Source: Flavobacteriales bacterium (lineage in GTDB: Bacteria; Bacteroidota; Bacteroidia; Flavobacteriales_D; Crocinitomicaceae). Taken from it: a DNA stretch of 37,185 bases. The notes under the pieces were generated by a model. It did not search any database and was not told where the DNA came from. It saw only the letters and a list, made by a program, of their open reading frames with translations. Numbering within the stretch: position 1 is the stretch's first letter; the number at the start of each line of letters is the position of its first letter. The position numbers and the translations under genes were made by a program. Below, in pieces: positions 1 through 9,796 of the stretch. The stretch covers positions 1 to 37,185 of the forward strand of contig CANJNE010000012.1 of NCBI GenBank assembly GCA_947475275.1. Direction: 5' to 3'.

Positions 1-911
1 TATGGTATTTTTGATTTAATCTCCCATTCAGTTTTAATTTCTTGTTCACATACATATGCCAAAACAGCTTTGCCGTCTACAAACGTTGTGGGTTCAAGGT
101 TGTGGGTATAGGGATTGCCTAATTTGGTATTAAGTGGGAGATTTTTAATATCTAACGTAGTTTTTTCTGGAACTGACAGGTAGGCAATACTTGCAATTAG
201 TAATGATAAAGCTGTAGCCATTAAAGTCCAACCCAATCGTTTATTTTTATTGAAGGCTTTCCAAATGACGTAAATAAAAATTATAGCAACTAAACTTATT
301 GCTCCGGAGAGGATTTGACTGTAAAAGGTATAAAAAGTGAAATATGTGAAAATAATAAGCCATCCAAATCTTCCTTTAGATTTTTCTGAATCGAATAAAA
401 CCAAACTTAAGCCTGCGCCAATAGCGATTAATATTCCAAATCGAATATGAGATCCAAAAAAGGATAGTCCTCGGATATCATTGTAGTTTCTGTTCAATAT
501 GATACCATGGTATTGAAGGAAATTGAAAATGGTTGTGAATAAAAGCGTAGCAAGGAAAAGATATATCCATGATTTTAAGTACCGTTGTTCAAAAGGGTTG
601 AAATAGATTAATATTGGGAGAACAATTAAGGATATTTTTATTCGAATGTCATTTCCGGCATAGTTGAAATTACTCGTCCAAATCAGTCCAATGAAATGAA
701 GTAACCAAAAGGAAAAGAGTAGTAGAAAAGTTGGTTGCGAAAAAAGTGTTTTGAATCGCCCCAATAGTTTCCCTTCAAGAATTGCACCCAGCGCCATGAG
801 CATCATACTCAAGGAAAGTATGACCTTACTGGTTGGTAGACCAATTGCCAGACTAAGATATCCTGTAAGATAAATGTATTTTGCTATGTTAAAACGGCTA
901 AAAGAAAGCAT
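1..911 (-). CDS. O-antigen ligase/polymerase-like multi-TM membrane protein, truncated by the window edge
   Basis: My own reverse-strand translation from ATG at 911 stays open to the window edge: MLSFSRFNIAKYIYLTGYLSLAIGLPTSKVILSLSMMLMALG...SHIRFGILIAIGAGLSLVLF. It is hydrophobic and multi-TM, with a Wzy_C-like 'SHIRFG' segment. The ORF is absent from the track because it runs off the edge. Confidence 0.6.
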   Translation of the reverse strand, partial: MLSFSRFNIAKYIYLTGYLSLAIGLPTSKVILSLSMMLMALGAILEGKLLGRFKTLFSQPTFLLLFSFWLLHFIGLIWTSNFNYAGNDIRIKISLIVLPILIYFNPFEQRYLKSWIYLFLATLLFTTIFNFLQYHGIILNRNYNDIRGLSFFGSHIRFGILIAIGAGLSLVLFDSEKSKGRFGWLIIFTYFTFYTFYSQILSGAISLVAIIFIYVIWKAFNKNKRLGWTLMATALSLLIASIAYLSVPEKTTLDIKNLPLNTKLGNPYTHNLEPTTFVDGKAVLAYVCEQEIKTEWEIKSKIP

Positions 912-931
912 GAAAACTGACCGTTAAACGG

Positions 932-2605
932 CTATTTTCCTAAAATAGTATTGTATTGTTTTGAATCCTTTAAAATTTCTAAAGCTTTTTCTAAAACTTC
1001 ATCCTTTCTAAATGAGTTCACTGCTCTACCTTTTTGAAAATAATATCTTGAAACAATTTCATTCTCTAAGAGCATTTTTATTTCTGACTTAAATTTTTCT
1101 AAATCTCTTTCTTTTGAAGGTACAACTTTGGCCATTAATGCATCATATTCCGTTTGGGCATCTGTTAAGAAACCCTCTTCTTCAGCGGCATCTTTCATTT
1201 TCTTCAACATTTCTTCTGATGCTGTGCTATAAGTAAATTCCTGACTTAGTACAAACTTTTTGAAATCTTCATATTCAGTATCAGAAAGTTCAAATTTATC
1301 GGCGCTTGCAATTTCAGGATGTTGCGTTTTGTAACGCGTTGCATATTTGAAAATTAGATCATTTGCATAAATAGTTGCAGTTAATCGACTCATCTCGGGT
1401 AACTCAACTTCAAAGTCTGGAACGATTCCTCTTCCATCGATGACATCTCTGCCATTTTGTGTTTTGAAAATCTTTAATAGTGAATCCGGAACTTCTTGTG
1501 GTTTATCATCTGTTTCTTTGTCATAATATTCTAAACGCTGAACACATCTTCCTGAAGGTGTATAGTATTTGGCAATTGTCAGTTTCATTTTTGAACCGTA
1601 CTTTAAGTCATAAGTTCTCTGCACAAGTCCTTTTCCGAAAGAAGTGTTTCCAACGATAACCCCCCTATCTAAATCCTGAATGCTTCCTGCAACAATCTCA
1701 CTTGCCGAAGCCGAACCACCATCTATTAATATGGTTAAAGGAATGTTAAGATCTAATGGTTGTTCTTGCGTTTTATATACATAATTTTCGTCTGAAACGC
1801 GGCCTTTTGTCGTAACTACAACCTGATCCTTTTTTACAAAAAGATTAACAATTTTTACAGCTTCAATTAATAATCCCCCGCCATTGCCCCGCAAGTCCAA
1901 TACGAGACTTTTCATACCTTTAGTTTGCATTTCAACAAAGGCGCTTTTCACATCTGCTGCAGCCGTTTGGGTGAAACTATTCAATTTGATATATCCGACT
2001 TCATTGTCCAGCATTCCAGAATAAGGAACATCTGGCAGTTTGATTTCATCGCGGGTAATAGAAATTTTCTTGGTGCCTTCGCCTTCGCGTTCAACCTCCA
2101 CAACTATTGTAGTGCCTTTAGGGCCCTTCAAGGCGCTAGACACATCATCTGATGCGACGCCCTGCATGCTTTTTCCATCTATGCTTATTATTTTATCACC
2201 AGCACACAAACCTGATTGTTGAGCGGGATTACCTTCATAAGGTTCGGCGATATAAGTGTATTCGTCTAACTTTCTGATCAATGCACCGATTCCCCCATAT
2301 TGTCCTGTTGTCATCATTTTATAATCTTCGATGTCAGATTCGGGATAAAAAACAGTGTAAGGATCTAAAGCCTTTAACATGGCATCGATTCCAGTTTTTG
2401 AAAGTGTACCTGTTTGTGGTTCATCAACATAGTACATATCCAAATGCTGGTATATTTGATCCAACAACTCCAAGTTTTTGATTACCTCAAAGCCATTAGA
2501 TTGAGCGTGAATTTGAGATGACAACGATATTAGAACCGTTAAGAAAAGTAGTGTAAAACTTCGTTTAATTTTTAATACTGGTTTCAGTTGAAATTTCATT
2601 TTCAA
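932..2605 (-). CDS. S41 family C-terminal processing peptidase (PDZ domain, signal peptide)
   Basis: Signal peptide (KRSFTLLFLTVLISLSSQIHAQ), PDZ segment (GGIGALIRKLDEYTYIAEPYEGNPAQQSGLCAGDKIISIDGKSM) and S41 catalytic segment (LILDLRGNGGG-type 'VLDLRGNGGGLL', 'DGGSASASEIVAGSIQDLDRGVIVGNTSFGKGLVQ'). Confidence 0.93.
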   Translation of the reverse strand: MKMKFQLKPVLKIKRSFTLLFLTVLISLSSQIHAQSNGFEVIKNLELLDQIYQHLDMYYVDEPQTGTLSKTGIDAMLKALDPYTVFYPESDIEDYKMMTTGQYGGIGALIRKLDEYTYIAEPYEGNPAQQSGLCAGDKIISIDGKSMQGVASDDVSSALKGPKGTTIVVEVEREGEGTKKISITRDEIKLPDVPYSGMLDNEVGYIKLNSFTQTAAADVKSAFVEMQTKGMKSLVLDLRGNGGGLLIEAVKIVNLFVKKDQVVVTTKGRVSDENYVYKTQEQPLDLNIPLTILIDGGSASASEIVAGSIQDLDRGVIVGNTSFGKGLVQRTYDLKYGSKMKLTIAKYYTPSGRCVQRLEYYDKETDDKPQEVPDSLLKIFKTQNGRDVIDGRGIVPDFEVELPEMSRLTATIYANDLIFKYATRYKTQHPEIASADKFELSDTEYEDFKKFVLSQEFTYSTASEEMLKKMKDAAEEEGFLTDAQTEYDALMAKVVPSKERDLEKFKSEIKMLLENEIVSRYYFQKGRAVNSFRKDEVLEKALEILKDSKQYNTILGK

Positions 2606-2963
2606 TTTTTTTAAAGAGATATTTAATACTTATTTCTATGTTTTCTAAAGTAACTTCTTTTTCTGCATTGTAAACAGCAAATACGTGCAGCCCAACTTTG
2701 TTTTTTTCGAGAAATTGACCTAAAGTTACTTTATTCTTTCTAATTGCTTCTCGCATCAAACGCTTAATTCGATTTCTATCATGAGCATGTTTGAATAATC
2801 TTTTCGGAGCTGAGGTAACAAATTTTAATTCTGGCTGCATAGTCACGAAAAAATTAACGTGAACTGTTATTGGGTAATTGCGAAATGATTTTTTATTGGC
2901 AAATATGTTTTCTATTGCTCTTTTACTTTTGAGTTTGTTCTCTTTTCCAAATTCTAGTTGCAT
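2565..2963 (-). CDS. rnpA: Ribonuclease P protein component
   Basis: RnpA-like sequence 'FVTSAPKRLFKHAHDRNRIKRLMREAIRKNK'. The supplied ORF starts at 3089, which would overlap the upstream SPOR gene. An ATG at 2963 (MQLEFGKENKLKSKRAIENIF) is the better start. Confidence 0.9.
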   Translation of the reverse strand: MQLEFGKENKLKSKRAIENIFANKKSFRNYPITVHVNFFVTMQPELKFVTSAPKRLFKHAHDRNRIKRLMREAIRKNKVTLGQFLEKNKVGLHVFAVYNAEKEVTLENIEISIKYLFKKIENEISTETSIKN

Positions 2964-2991
2964 TTGTTCCGATTTAACTGAAGTAATTATA

Positions 2992-3393
2992 TCAGTCTCT
3001 GTCAATTCTTGGAAGATTAATATATTCTTTGAGAATAAAACTTGTTGGAAAATTCGCCAAGGCCTTGTCTCTAACTTCTTCTGCCTCAATCATGGTCCTA
3101 AAGTCTCCAACTTTTAAAACATAATTCGGCGCATTGAATTCTATATAAGTATCAACTTTTGGCATCATTTCTAGAAATTTTATTTGCATTTCGTTGACAA
3201 GCTTTTTGTCAGATTCAAAATAAATTTGAACACGATAACCATAGATTTGTGGATTGACTGCTGGAGGTACCGCAGTGCCTTGCTTTTTTACCAAGATATC
3301 CATCCTCGAATCTGCACTAATATTTATTTCCCCTTTTTGACCGAAGTGCAGAAAAGTGATTGTTAGAAAACAACTTAATAACAAAAATCTCAT
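2992..3393 (-). CDS. SPOR-domain-like secreted protein
   Basis: Signal peptide, then 'YGYRVQIYFESDKKLVNEMQIKFLEMMPKVDTYIEFNAPNYVLKVGDFRTMIEAEEVRDKALANFPTSFIL', matching the SPOR domain pattern. Confidence 0.75.
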   Translation of the reverse strand: MRFLLLSCFLTITFLHFGQKGEINISADSRMDILVKKQGTAVPPAVNPQIYGYRVQIYFESDKKLVNEMQIKFLEMMPKVDTYIEFNAPNYVLKVGDFRTMIEAEEVRDKALANFPTSFILKEYINLPRIDRD

Positions 3394-3592
3394 CGATATT
3401 TAAATTTGGTTTTAAAGTTACGGAGATAATTTAAAGATTTCTTACAGTTGGTTTGATAAAAATTAACATATGTAAGTTGGGAAACCCAAAATGAGACAAA
3501 CAGTTTTTCCTTTGCTTATTTAGAATGAATATAAATTAATAAACTTAAAGGTAAATTTGTCATAAAAGTGTCATGTAAAACTATGTTTCTTC

Positions 3593-3600
3593 TAATTTTG
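3593..3600 (+). promoter_or_regulatory. Candidate Bacteroidota -7 element (TAATTTTG) upstream of the ACIII operon
   Basis: Exact TAnnTTTG match 46 nt upstream of the actA ATG. No clear -33 element. Confidence 0.4.
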
Positions 3601-3646
3601 CTCCCGTCAAATAGTGTGAAATAATCACTTGACTTAAGGTTTTTAT

Positions 3647-5020
3647 ATGAAAATATCTAGTAGTCAGATGTTTAGAAAAATTAAAAATGGGTGTTGGACG
3701 TCTCTTGTAGTGTTGATGTTTGCCAGCGCTTTCTCAGCAAATGCCCAAGATGGCGGTGCCCTGTTCAGTTCAAAATGTTCCAATTGTCACCATCCTCATA
3801 AAGATGGTACTGGTCCTAAACTTTCAAAGGTTAGAGAAAAATGGGAAACTGGAGGTGCTAAAGAGGGTTCAATCTACAAATGGGTTAATAACTGGCAAAA
3901 TGCTGCTGCTTCTGATCCTTATGCGATGCAAGTTTCCAAAACCAAGGGAACAGCAATGTCTGCTTTCCCGGAGTTAGGTAAAAAGGATATTGATGCTATT
4001 CTTGATTGGGTAGATGAACAACCTGAACAAGATGCTGCCGCTGCAACCGGTGCTGCAGACGGAACTTCTGCAGGTGCTGAAATAGGAAAAGAGGAGGAGT
4101 CTGGCCTTGGATGGATTTGGATAATTTTGGCAGTTATTTTTGTAACAATTATTCTTGCCCTTGGAGGAGTTAGACGTCAATTGAAGTTGGCTACTGGTGA
4201 GCAGGAAACTGGAAAAATAGAACGTCCGACTTATACGGAAGAATTTAAAACTTGGGCCTGGAAAAATAGACTTTATGTCGGTCTTGGTAGTTTGGTAATT
4301 GTTATATCAGTTATTGTTACATTATTCCTGGGTCTATACAGAATTGGAGTTGTGGAAGGATATCAGCCTGCACAGCCAATTAAATTCCCACATGCAATTC
4401 ACGCTGGTGTTAACGGAATCGATTGTAAGTACTGTCACAGTTCAGTTACGAAGTCTAAATCTGCTGGAATTCCATCAGTGAACGTTTGTATGAACTGCCA
4501 TAAGCTTGTTGCTGGTCAGAAACCTGAGCAAATTGAGCAGATCAAGAAACTCTACAATTACGCTGGTTGGGAAATGAATGGAACTGATGGGAAATTCAAT
4601 GGAAATCACAAGCCTATAGTTTGGAATAAGGTGCACGTTCTTCCTGATCACGTTTATTTTAATCACCAGCAGCACGTTGTTGTTGGAGGTGTTGATTGTA
4701 AGCAATGCCATGGTGATATGACCAAACATTCCGATGCACAAAAAGTATGGACTGTGGATGAAATTAATGCCCTAGCGGATGCAGATCCAACAATTGTTAA
4801 GTTAACCAAACCAACTTTAACAATGGGATGGTGTATTGAATGTCACAATAAGAAAGAAATTTCAGGTGGTAGTCTTGATACCAAAAAGAGTGGTTATTAT
4901 GATGAAATTCACAAGCGTTTGAAAAACCACGACCGCGATCTTTACGAAGAATATTTGAAAGACGGTAAGGTGACCGTTAAAGAATTAGGTGGATGGGAAT
5001 GTGCTAAATGTCACTATTAA
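3647..5020 (+). CDS. actA: Alternative Complex III subunit A, multiheme cytochrome c with an N-terminal monoheme domain
   Basis: Six CXXCH motifs: CSNCH, CKYCH, CMNCH, CKQCH, CIECH, CAKCH. Signal peptide and two internal TM segments. First gene of the act operon. Confidence 0.92.
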   Translation: MKISSSQMFRKIKNGCWTSLVVLMFASAFSANAQDGGALFSSKCSNCHHPHKDGTGPKLSKVREKWETGGAKEGSIYKWVNNWQNAAASDPYAMQVSKTKGTAMSAFPELGKKDIDAILDWVDEQPEQDAAAATGAADGTSAGAEIGKEEESGLGWIWIILAVIFVTIILALGGVRRQLKLATGEQETGKIERPTYTEEFKTWAWKNRLYVGLGSLVIVISVIVTLFLGLYRIGVVEGYQPAQPIKFPHAIHAGVNGIDCKYCHSSVTKSKSAGIPSVNVCMNCHKLVAGQKPEQIEQIKKLYNYAGWEMNGTDGKFNGNHKPIVWNKVHVLPDHVYFNHQQHVVVGGVDCKQCHGDMTKHSDAQKVWTVDEINALADADPTIVKLTKPTLTMGWCIECHNKKEISGGSLDTKKSGYYDEIHKRLKNHDRDLYEEYLKDGKVTVKELGGWECAKCHY

Positions 5021-5055
5021 TTAATTAACAGAAGAACTCCGAATATTATAATAAT

Positions 5056-8000
5056 ATGGGAATGACAAGAAAATATTGGAAAGGAATTGAGGAACTTAAG
5101 CAAACTCCTGCATACCTTAAATCTAAAGAACAAGAATTTTCTTCTGATTTATCAGTAGAAGAATTCTTGGGTGATGAAAGTTTAAATGAAACATCCACTG
5201 GAAGACGTGATTTTCTCAAGTTTTTAGGTTTTAGTGTCGCTGCAGCTACACTTGCTGCTTGCGAGGCGCCAGTTACAAAAGCTATACCTTATGTTAACAA
5301 GCCTGAGAATGTTACCCCAGGGATGCCAACTTGGTACGCCTCAACTTATTATGATGGGGTGTCTTATGCTAGTATTTTAGTAAAGACTAGAGAAGGTCGA
5401 CCAATTTACATTAAAGGAAATAAAGATTTTGGAATAACCAATGGTGCATCAAATCCACAGATTATTGCGAGCGTTTTGGGTCTTTATGATTCTTCAAGAT
5501 TGCAATATCCTTTAGAAGGTGGTAAGTTTGATAGTGCTATTGATGGCTCATCTGATAGCGCTAAATGGACTAAAATTGGCGCAAAGTGGAATAATGTTGA
5601 TGCTAAAATCAAGAAAGAGTTATCTGAAGCTGCAAAAATTACTTTGGTAACCAATACCATTATCAGTCCATCGTTTAACAAGGCAATTGCTGATTGGAGC
5701 GCTGAAAATCCAGGTAAAATCGAACACATTCAATATGATGCTGTGTCGTACTCTGGTATGAGAAAAGCAAATATGGATGCTTTCGGTAAATCAATGATTC
5801 CTTCTTATGATTTCAGTAAAGCAAAAACAATAGTTGGAGTTGGTGCTGATTTTCTTACAAGCTGGTTAATGCCAACTCAATTTGCAACGCAATACGGAAA
5901 AACTCGAAATCCTGAAGAAAAATGGATGTCTAAGCATTTCCAATTTGAATCAATAATGTCAGTGACAGGATCAAATGCGGATTACAGAGGGATGATTAAA
6001 CCTTCTGAGCAAGCAAATGTTCTGGCTTACATACTCGAAAAAGGTTTTGGTGTTTCTACAGGTGTTTCTTCCAAGTTGGGCGCAGCTACTCAGAAAGTGG
6101 CAGATTTAGCCATTAAGTCTTTGAAAGCCTCAAAGGGAGAATCGATAGTTGTAGCCGGAGCTAACAACAAAGGCGTTCAATTACTTGCGAATAAGTTGAA
6201 TAGTGTTTTAGGAGCGTACGGTGTTACTATTGACCAAAATACAGAAGTAAACCTTTTCAAATCGGAAGATGAAAAAATGTACCGATTTGTAAAAGATGTT
6301 GTAGGTGGAAGTTATTCAGGAGCTGTGATTTTCCATAATGTTAATCCAGTTTATACATTGCCAAATGGTAAAGAATTTGGAGAAAAACTTTCAAAAATAG
6401 CTACAACAATTGCGACAAGTGCTTATGCAGATGAAACAGCTACAAAATGTGAATACGTTTGTCCTGATCATCACGCACTAGAATCATGGAATGATTACAA
6501 TCCAATTTCTGGTCATTTTGCTATAGCGCAACCTACTATTCGTCCTTTAGGAGGTACAAGATCAGTGTTAGAATCTATTCTAGTATGGAACGGAAAGCAG
6601 GCGCATGGAGGTAGAGACTCAAAAGTTTCTTATGATTATATTAGACAAGTTTGGGAAGCATCAGCGTTCCCAGCAGGTTTAGCTGATTATTATACACTTT
6701 GGAATACTGCTATTCACAATAGCTGTGTAGATGTACCAGTTGCTGCGGCTTTATCTGCATCATTTAACGATTCATGTCTTTCTTCAGTGGCTAATCTTTT
6801 GCCAAAGACAGCTTCAATTGAAGTGGAGCTTTATCAAAAAGCTGGGATAGGTATTGGTCTGCAAGCAAACAACCCTTGGCTACAGGAACTTCCTGATCCA
6901 ATGACTAAAGTAACTTGGGACAATTACATCACAATGAATCCTACCGAAATGAAAAATGGTGGATATGTGACGACTTACGACCAAGAACACGGATTAAATT
7001 TAGCAAAGGTTAAAGTAGGAAGTACTGAGGTGACTTTACCTGTTTATCCATTACCTGGACAAGCATTAGGAACTATTGGTATTGCTTTGGGTTACGGAAG
7101 AGGGGCGAACGGTGAGAAGATCGGTAAAGCAGCGTTCCAGACCAAAGAATACGGCGGACATGAAACGAATGAAAAAGGGCAACCAAAGGCAATAGGAGCA
7201 AATGTGTTCACTTTTGTAGGAATGTCCAATGGATGTTATAATTACGAAGGTGAAGCAACTGTTTCGAAAGCTGATGGGATATACCCAATAGCGGCTACCC
7301 AGATTCATCATACGGTAATGGCGCGTCACTCCATAGTGAGAGAAACGACTTTAGATATTTTTAAGAATAAAGGTAGAGAAGCATATAATCCAAAGCATAT
7401 GCTTCAAAAGATTGATGAAAATGGCGAACATATAGAAAGACCAATTGGTGAATTTGACTTATGGGATAAGCATCCTGTGGCTCATGTTGGACATCGTTGG
7501 GGAATGACAATTGATCTTTCTTCATGTATTGGTTGTGGATCTTGTTTGATTGCATGTCAATCTGAAAATAATGTGCCTGTAGTTGGAAAGGATGAAGTAA
7601 GAAGAGGTCGTGAAATGCACTGGTTGCGTATCGATCGTTATTTTGCATCTGATGAAGAAGCAACTATTGGTTTAAGGAAAGACGAAGACACTTTTAGTTA
7701 TGACAAGGCGGAAGTAGCTGCAGAGAATCCAAAAGTGATTCACATGCCTATGATGTGTCACCACTGTAACCACGCTCCTTGTGAAACGGTGTGTCCGGTT
7801 GCAGCTACAATGCACAGTAATGAAGGTTTGAATCAAATGGCTTATAACCGTTGTATCGGAACAAGATATTGTGCGAACAACTGTCCATATAAAGTGAGAA
7901 GGTTCAACTGGTTTAACTATCCTTCTTATAAAAAGTTTACGGAGGTAAATCCAGCTCAAGATGATTTAGGAAGAATGGTACTAAATCCTGATGTTACAGT

Positions 8001-8364
8001 GAGAACAAGAGGGGTAATGGAAAAATGTTCACTTTGTGTTCAACGTATTCAGGCAACCAAGCTTACAGCTAAGAAAGATAGTCGCACTGTTAATGACGGA
8101 GATTTCATTTCAGCTTGTGCTGATGCCTGTCCTACAAATGCAATCACCGTAGGAGATTGGAATGACACAAAATCACTTGTAAGAACAAGTTCAGCTTCTG
8201 AAAGATCTTATCAAGCCTTAGAGGAAGTGGGAGTTCAGCCTAACGTATGGTATAAAGTGAAGGTTCGAAATGAAGAGAATGATTTATTAAATCATCTTCA
8301 GGTTGCAGAAGTTGCAGAAGAATCAGAACACGATAAAAAAGAAAGTAAAACAAATCATCATTAA
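5056..8364 (+). CDS. actB: Alternative Complex III subunit B, TAT-variant-translocated molybdopterin-oxidoreductase-like Fe-S protein
   Basis: Twin-arginine region 'TGRRDFLKFLGFSVAAATLAACEAP'. Ferredoxin-like clusters 'CIGCGSCLIACQSENNVP', 'CHHCNHAPCETVCPVAA', 'CIGTRYCANNCPYKVRRFNW', 'CADACPTNAI'. 1102 aa. Confidence 0.95.
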   Translation: MGMTRKYWKGIEELKQTPAYLKSKEQEFSSDLSVEEFLGDESLNETSTGRRDFLKFLGFSVAAATLAACEAPVTKAIPYVNKPENVTPGMPTWYASTYYDGVSYASILVKTREGRPIYIKGNKDFGITNGASNPQIIASVLGLYDSSRLQYPLEGGKFDSAIDGSSDSAKWTKIGAKWNNVDAKIKKELSEAAKITLVTNTIISPSFNKAIADWSAENPGKIEHIQYDAVSYSGMRKANMDAFGKSMIPSYDFSKAKTIVGVGADFLTSWLMPTQFATQYGKTRNPEEKWMSKHFQFESIMSVTGSNADYRGMIKPSEQANVLAYILEKGFGVSTGVSSKLGAATQKVADLAIKSLKASKGESIVVAGANNKGVQLLANKLNSVLGAYGVTIDQNTEVNLFKSEDEKMYRFVKDVVGGSYSGAVIFHNVNPVYTLPNGKEFGEKLSKIATTIATSAYADETATKCEYVCPDHHALESWNDYNPISGHFAIAQPTIRPLGGTRSVLESILVWNGKQAHGGRDSKVSYDYIRQVWEASAFPAGLADYYTLWNTAIHNSCVDVPVAAALSASFNDSCLSSVANLLPKTASIEVELYQKAGIGIGLQANNPWLQELPDPMTKVTWDNYITMNPTEMKNGGYVTTYDQEHGLNLAKVKVGSTEVTLPVYPLPGQALGTIGIALGYGRGANGEKIGKAAFQTKEYGGHETNEKGQPKAIGANVFTFVGMSNGCYNYEGEATVSKADGIYPIAATQIHHTVMARHSIVRETTLDIFKNKGREAYNPKHMLQKIDENGEHIERPIGEFDLWDKHPVAHVGHRWGMTIDLSSCIGCGSCLIACQSENNVPVVGKDEVRRGREMHWLRIDRYFASDEEATIGLRKDEDTFSYDKAEVAAENPKVIHMPMMCHHCNHAPCETVCPVAATMHSNEGLNQMAYNRCIGTRYCANNCPYKVRRFNWFNYPSYKKFTEVNPAQDDLGRMVLNPDVTVRTRGVMEKCSLCVQRIQATKLTAKKDSRTVNDGDFISACADACPTNAITVGDWNDTKSLVRTSSASERSYQALEEVGVQPNVWYKVKVRNEENDLLNHLQVAEVAEESEHDKKESKTNHH

Positions 8365-8379
8365 TAAAAACCTATTGTA

Positions 8380-9777
8380 ATGCATAAAGAAGCAGCAATA
8401 AGAGAACCCCTCATTTTAGGTCACAAGACTTATCATGACATTACCGAAGACGTTTGTAAGCCGATTGAAGATAAGGCTCCTCGCATGTGGTATATCCTTT
8501 TTGGAATTGCCCTTGTAATAGGTTTGTACGGAATAGGATGTATCATGTACCTTTTAGGAACGGGTATCGGTGTTTGGGGATTAAACAAAACTATTGGATG
8601 GGCTTGGGATATTACCAATTTCGTTTGGTGGGTAGGTATCGGTCACGCTGGAACTTTGATTTCTGCAGTACTTTTATTGTTCCGCCAAAAATGGAGAATG
8701 GCGATAAACAGATCTGCAGAGGCAATGACAATCTTTGCAGTATTTATGGCCGGAACGTTCCCATTGATTCACATGGGTCGTCTTTGGGTAGGTTATTGGA
8801 CTTTACCATTGCCAAATCAATTCGGTTCCCTTTGGGTTAATTTTAATTCACCACTACTTTGGGACGTTTTTGCGATTTCAACATATTTATCAGTTTCTCT
8901 TGTGTTCTGGTACATTGGTTTGATTCCAGATTTTGCAACCATTAGAGACCGTGCTAAAAAACCTGTGGCCAAAAAGATGTATTCAATACTTTCTTTCGGA
9001 TGGTCTGGAAGAGCGAAACATTGGAATCGTTTTGAATTGGTATCCCTTGTTTTAGCTGGATTAGCAACACCACTTGTATTCTCTGTGCACTCTATTGTAT
9101 CCTTCGATTTTGCTACTTCAGTAATTCCGGGATGGCATACAACCATTTTTCCACCATATTTCGTTGCCGGTGCGGTATTCTCAGGTTTTGCTATGGTACA
9201 AACGCTATTATTGGTAATGCGAAAAGCAATGGGATTGGAAGCATATATTCATACAAAACATGTTGAGTATATGAATATTGTAATTATGGTGACAGGATCC
9301 ATTGTAGGTACTGCTTACATTACGGAATTGTTTATCTCGTGGTACTCAGGTGTGGAATATGAAGCATATGCTTTCATTAACAGAGCAACGGGTCCTTATT
9401 GGTGGGCATACTGGGCAATGATGACGTGTAACGTTATTTCCCCTCAGTTAATGTGGTTCCGTCCATTAAGAAGAAGCTTATTGTTTACATTCATCATATC
9501 AATTGTAGTAAATATTGGTATGTGGTTCGAGAGATATGTAATCATTGTAACTTCAATTCACAGGGATTACATTCCAGCAGCATGGAGTATGCATTATCCT
9601 AGTCACATCGATATTGGAGTTTATGTTGGAACAATCGGAATTTTCTTTGTCTTTTTCTTATTGTTTGCAAGATATTTCCCGGTATTGGCATTAAATGAAG
9701 TGAAAACTATTTTGAAATCTTCAGGTGAATCATATAAAAATGCTCCGGATCATGGGCATCATGAGGCATCTCATTAA
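8380..9777 (+). CDS. actC: Alternative Complex III subunit C, NrfD/PsrC-like quinol-binding membrane subunit
   Basis: Multi-TM NrfD-type protein ('VWWVGIGHAGTLISAVLLLFRQKWR', 'WFERYVIIVTSIHRDYIPAAWSMHYPSHIDIGVYVGTIG') in the act operon. Confidence 0.95.
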   Translation: MHKEAAIREPLILGHKTYHDITEDVCKPIEDKAPRMWYILFGIALVIGLYGIGCIMYLLGTGIGVWGLNKTIGWAWDITNFVWWVGIGHAGTLISAVLLLFRQKWRMAINRSAEAMTIFAVFMAGTFPLIHMGRLWVGYWTLPLPNQFGSLWVNFNSPLLWDVFAISTYLSVSLVFWYIGLIPDFATIRDRAKKPVAKKMYSILSFGWSGRAKHWNRFELVSLVLAGLATPLVFSVHSIVSFDFATSVIPGWHTTIFPPYFVAGAVFSGFAMVQTLLLVMRKAMGLEAYIHTKHVEYMNIVIMVTGSIVGTAYITELFISWYSGVEYEAYAFINRATGPYWWAYWAMMTCNVISPQLMWFRPLRRSLLFTFIISIVVNIGMWFERYVIIVTSIHRDYIPAAWSMHYPSHIDIGVYVGTIGIFFVFFLLFARYFPVLALNEVKTILKSSGESYKNAPDHGHHEASH

Positions 9778-9796
9778 TAATATTAATAATTAAGAA

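Noticed and set aside
1925-2481. Plus-strand ORFs of 60-75 aa opposite the S41 protease
   Set aside because: They are antisense to a clearly conserved coding region, overlap each other in different frames and resemble no family.
3394-3646. Possible small RNA or leader in the 253-bp gap before actA
   Set aside because: It contains AT-rich sequence and -7-like boxes (TAAATTTG at 3552, TAATTTTG at 3593), but I found no stable structure or terminator to support an ncRNA.
7066-7959. Run of minus-strand ORFs (87-100 aa) opposite actB
   Set aside because: They lie antisense to the conserved Fe-S domains of ActB. Their Cys/His content mirrors the opposite-strand motifs and there is no independent coding evidence.
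8302-8319. Tandem 9-bp duplication GTTGCAGAAGTTGCAGAA near the actB 3' end
   Set aside because: It is in frame (VAEVAE), only two copies, in an acidic tail; better read as ordinary tail variation than a phase-variable repeat.
8487-9146. Overlapping ORFs of 109-117 aa inside actC
   Set aside because: They are alternate-frame or antisense readings of a strongly conserved gene, so spurious.
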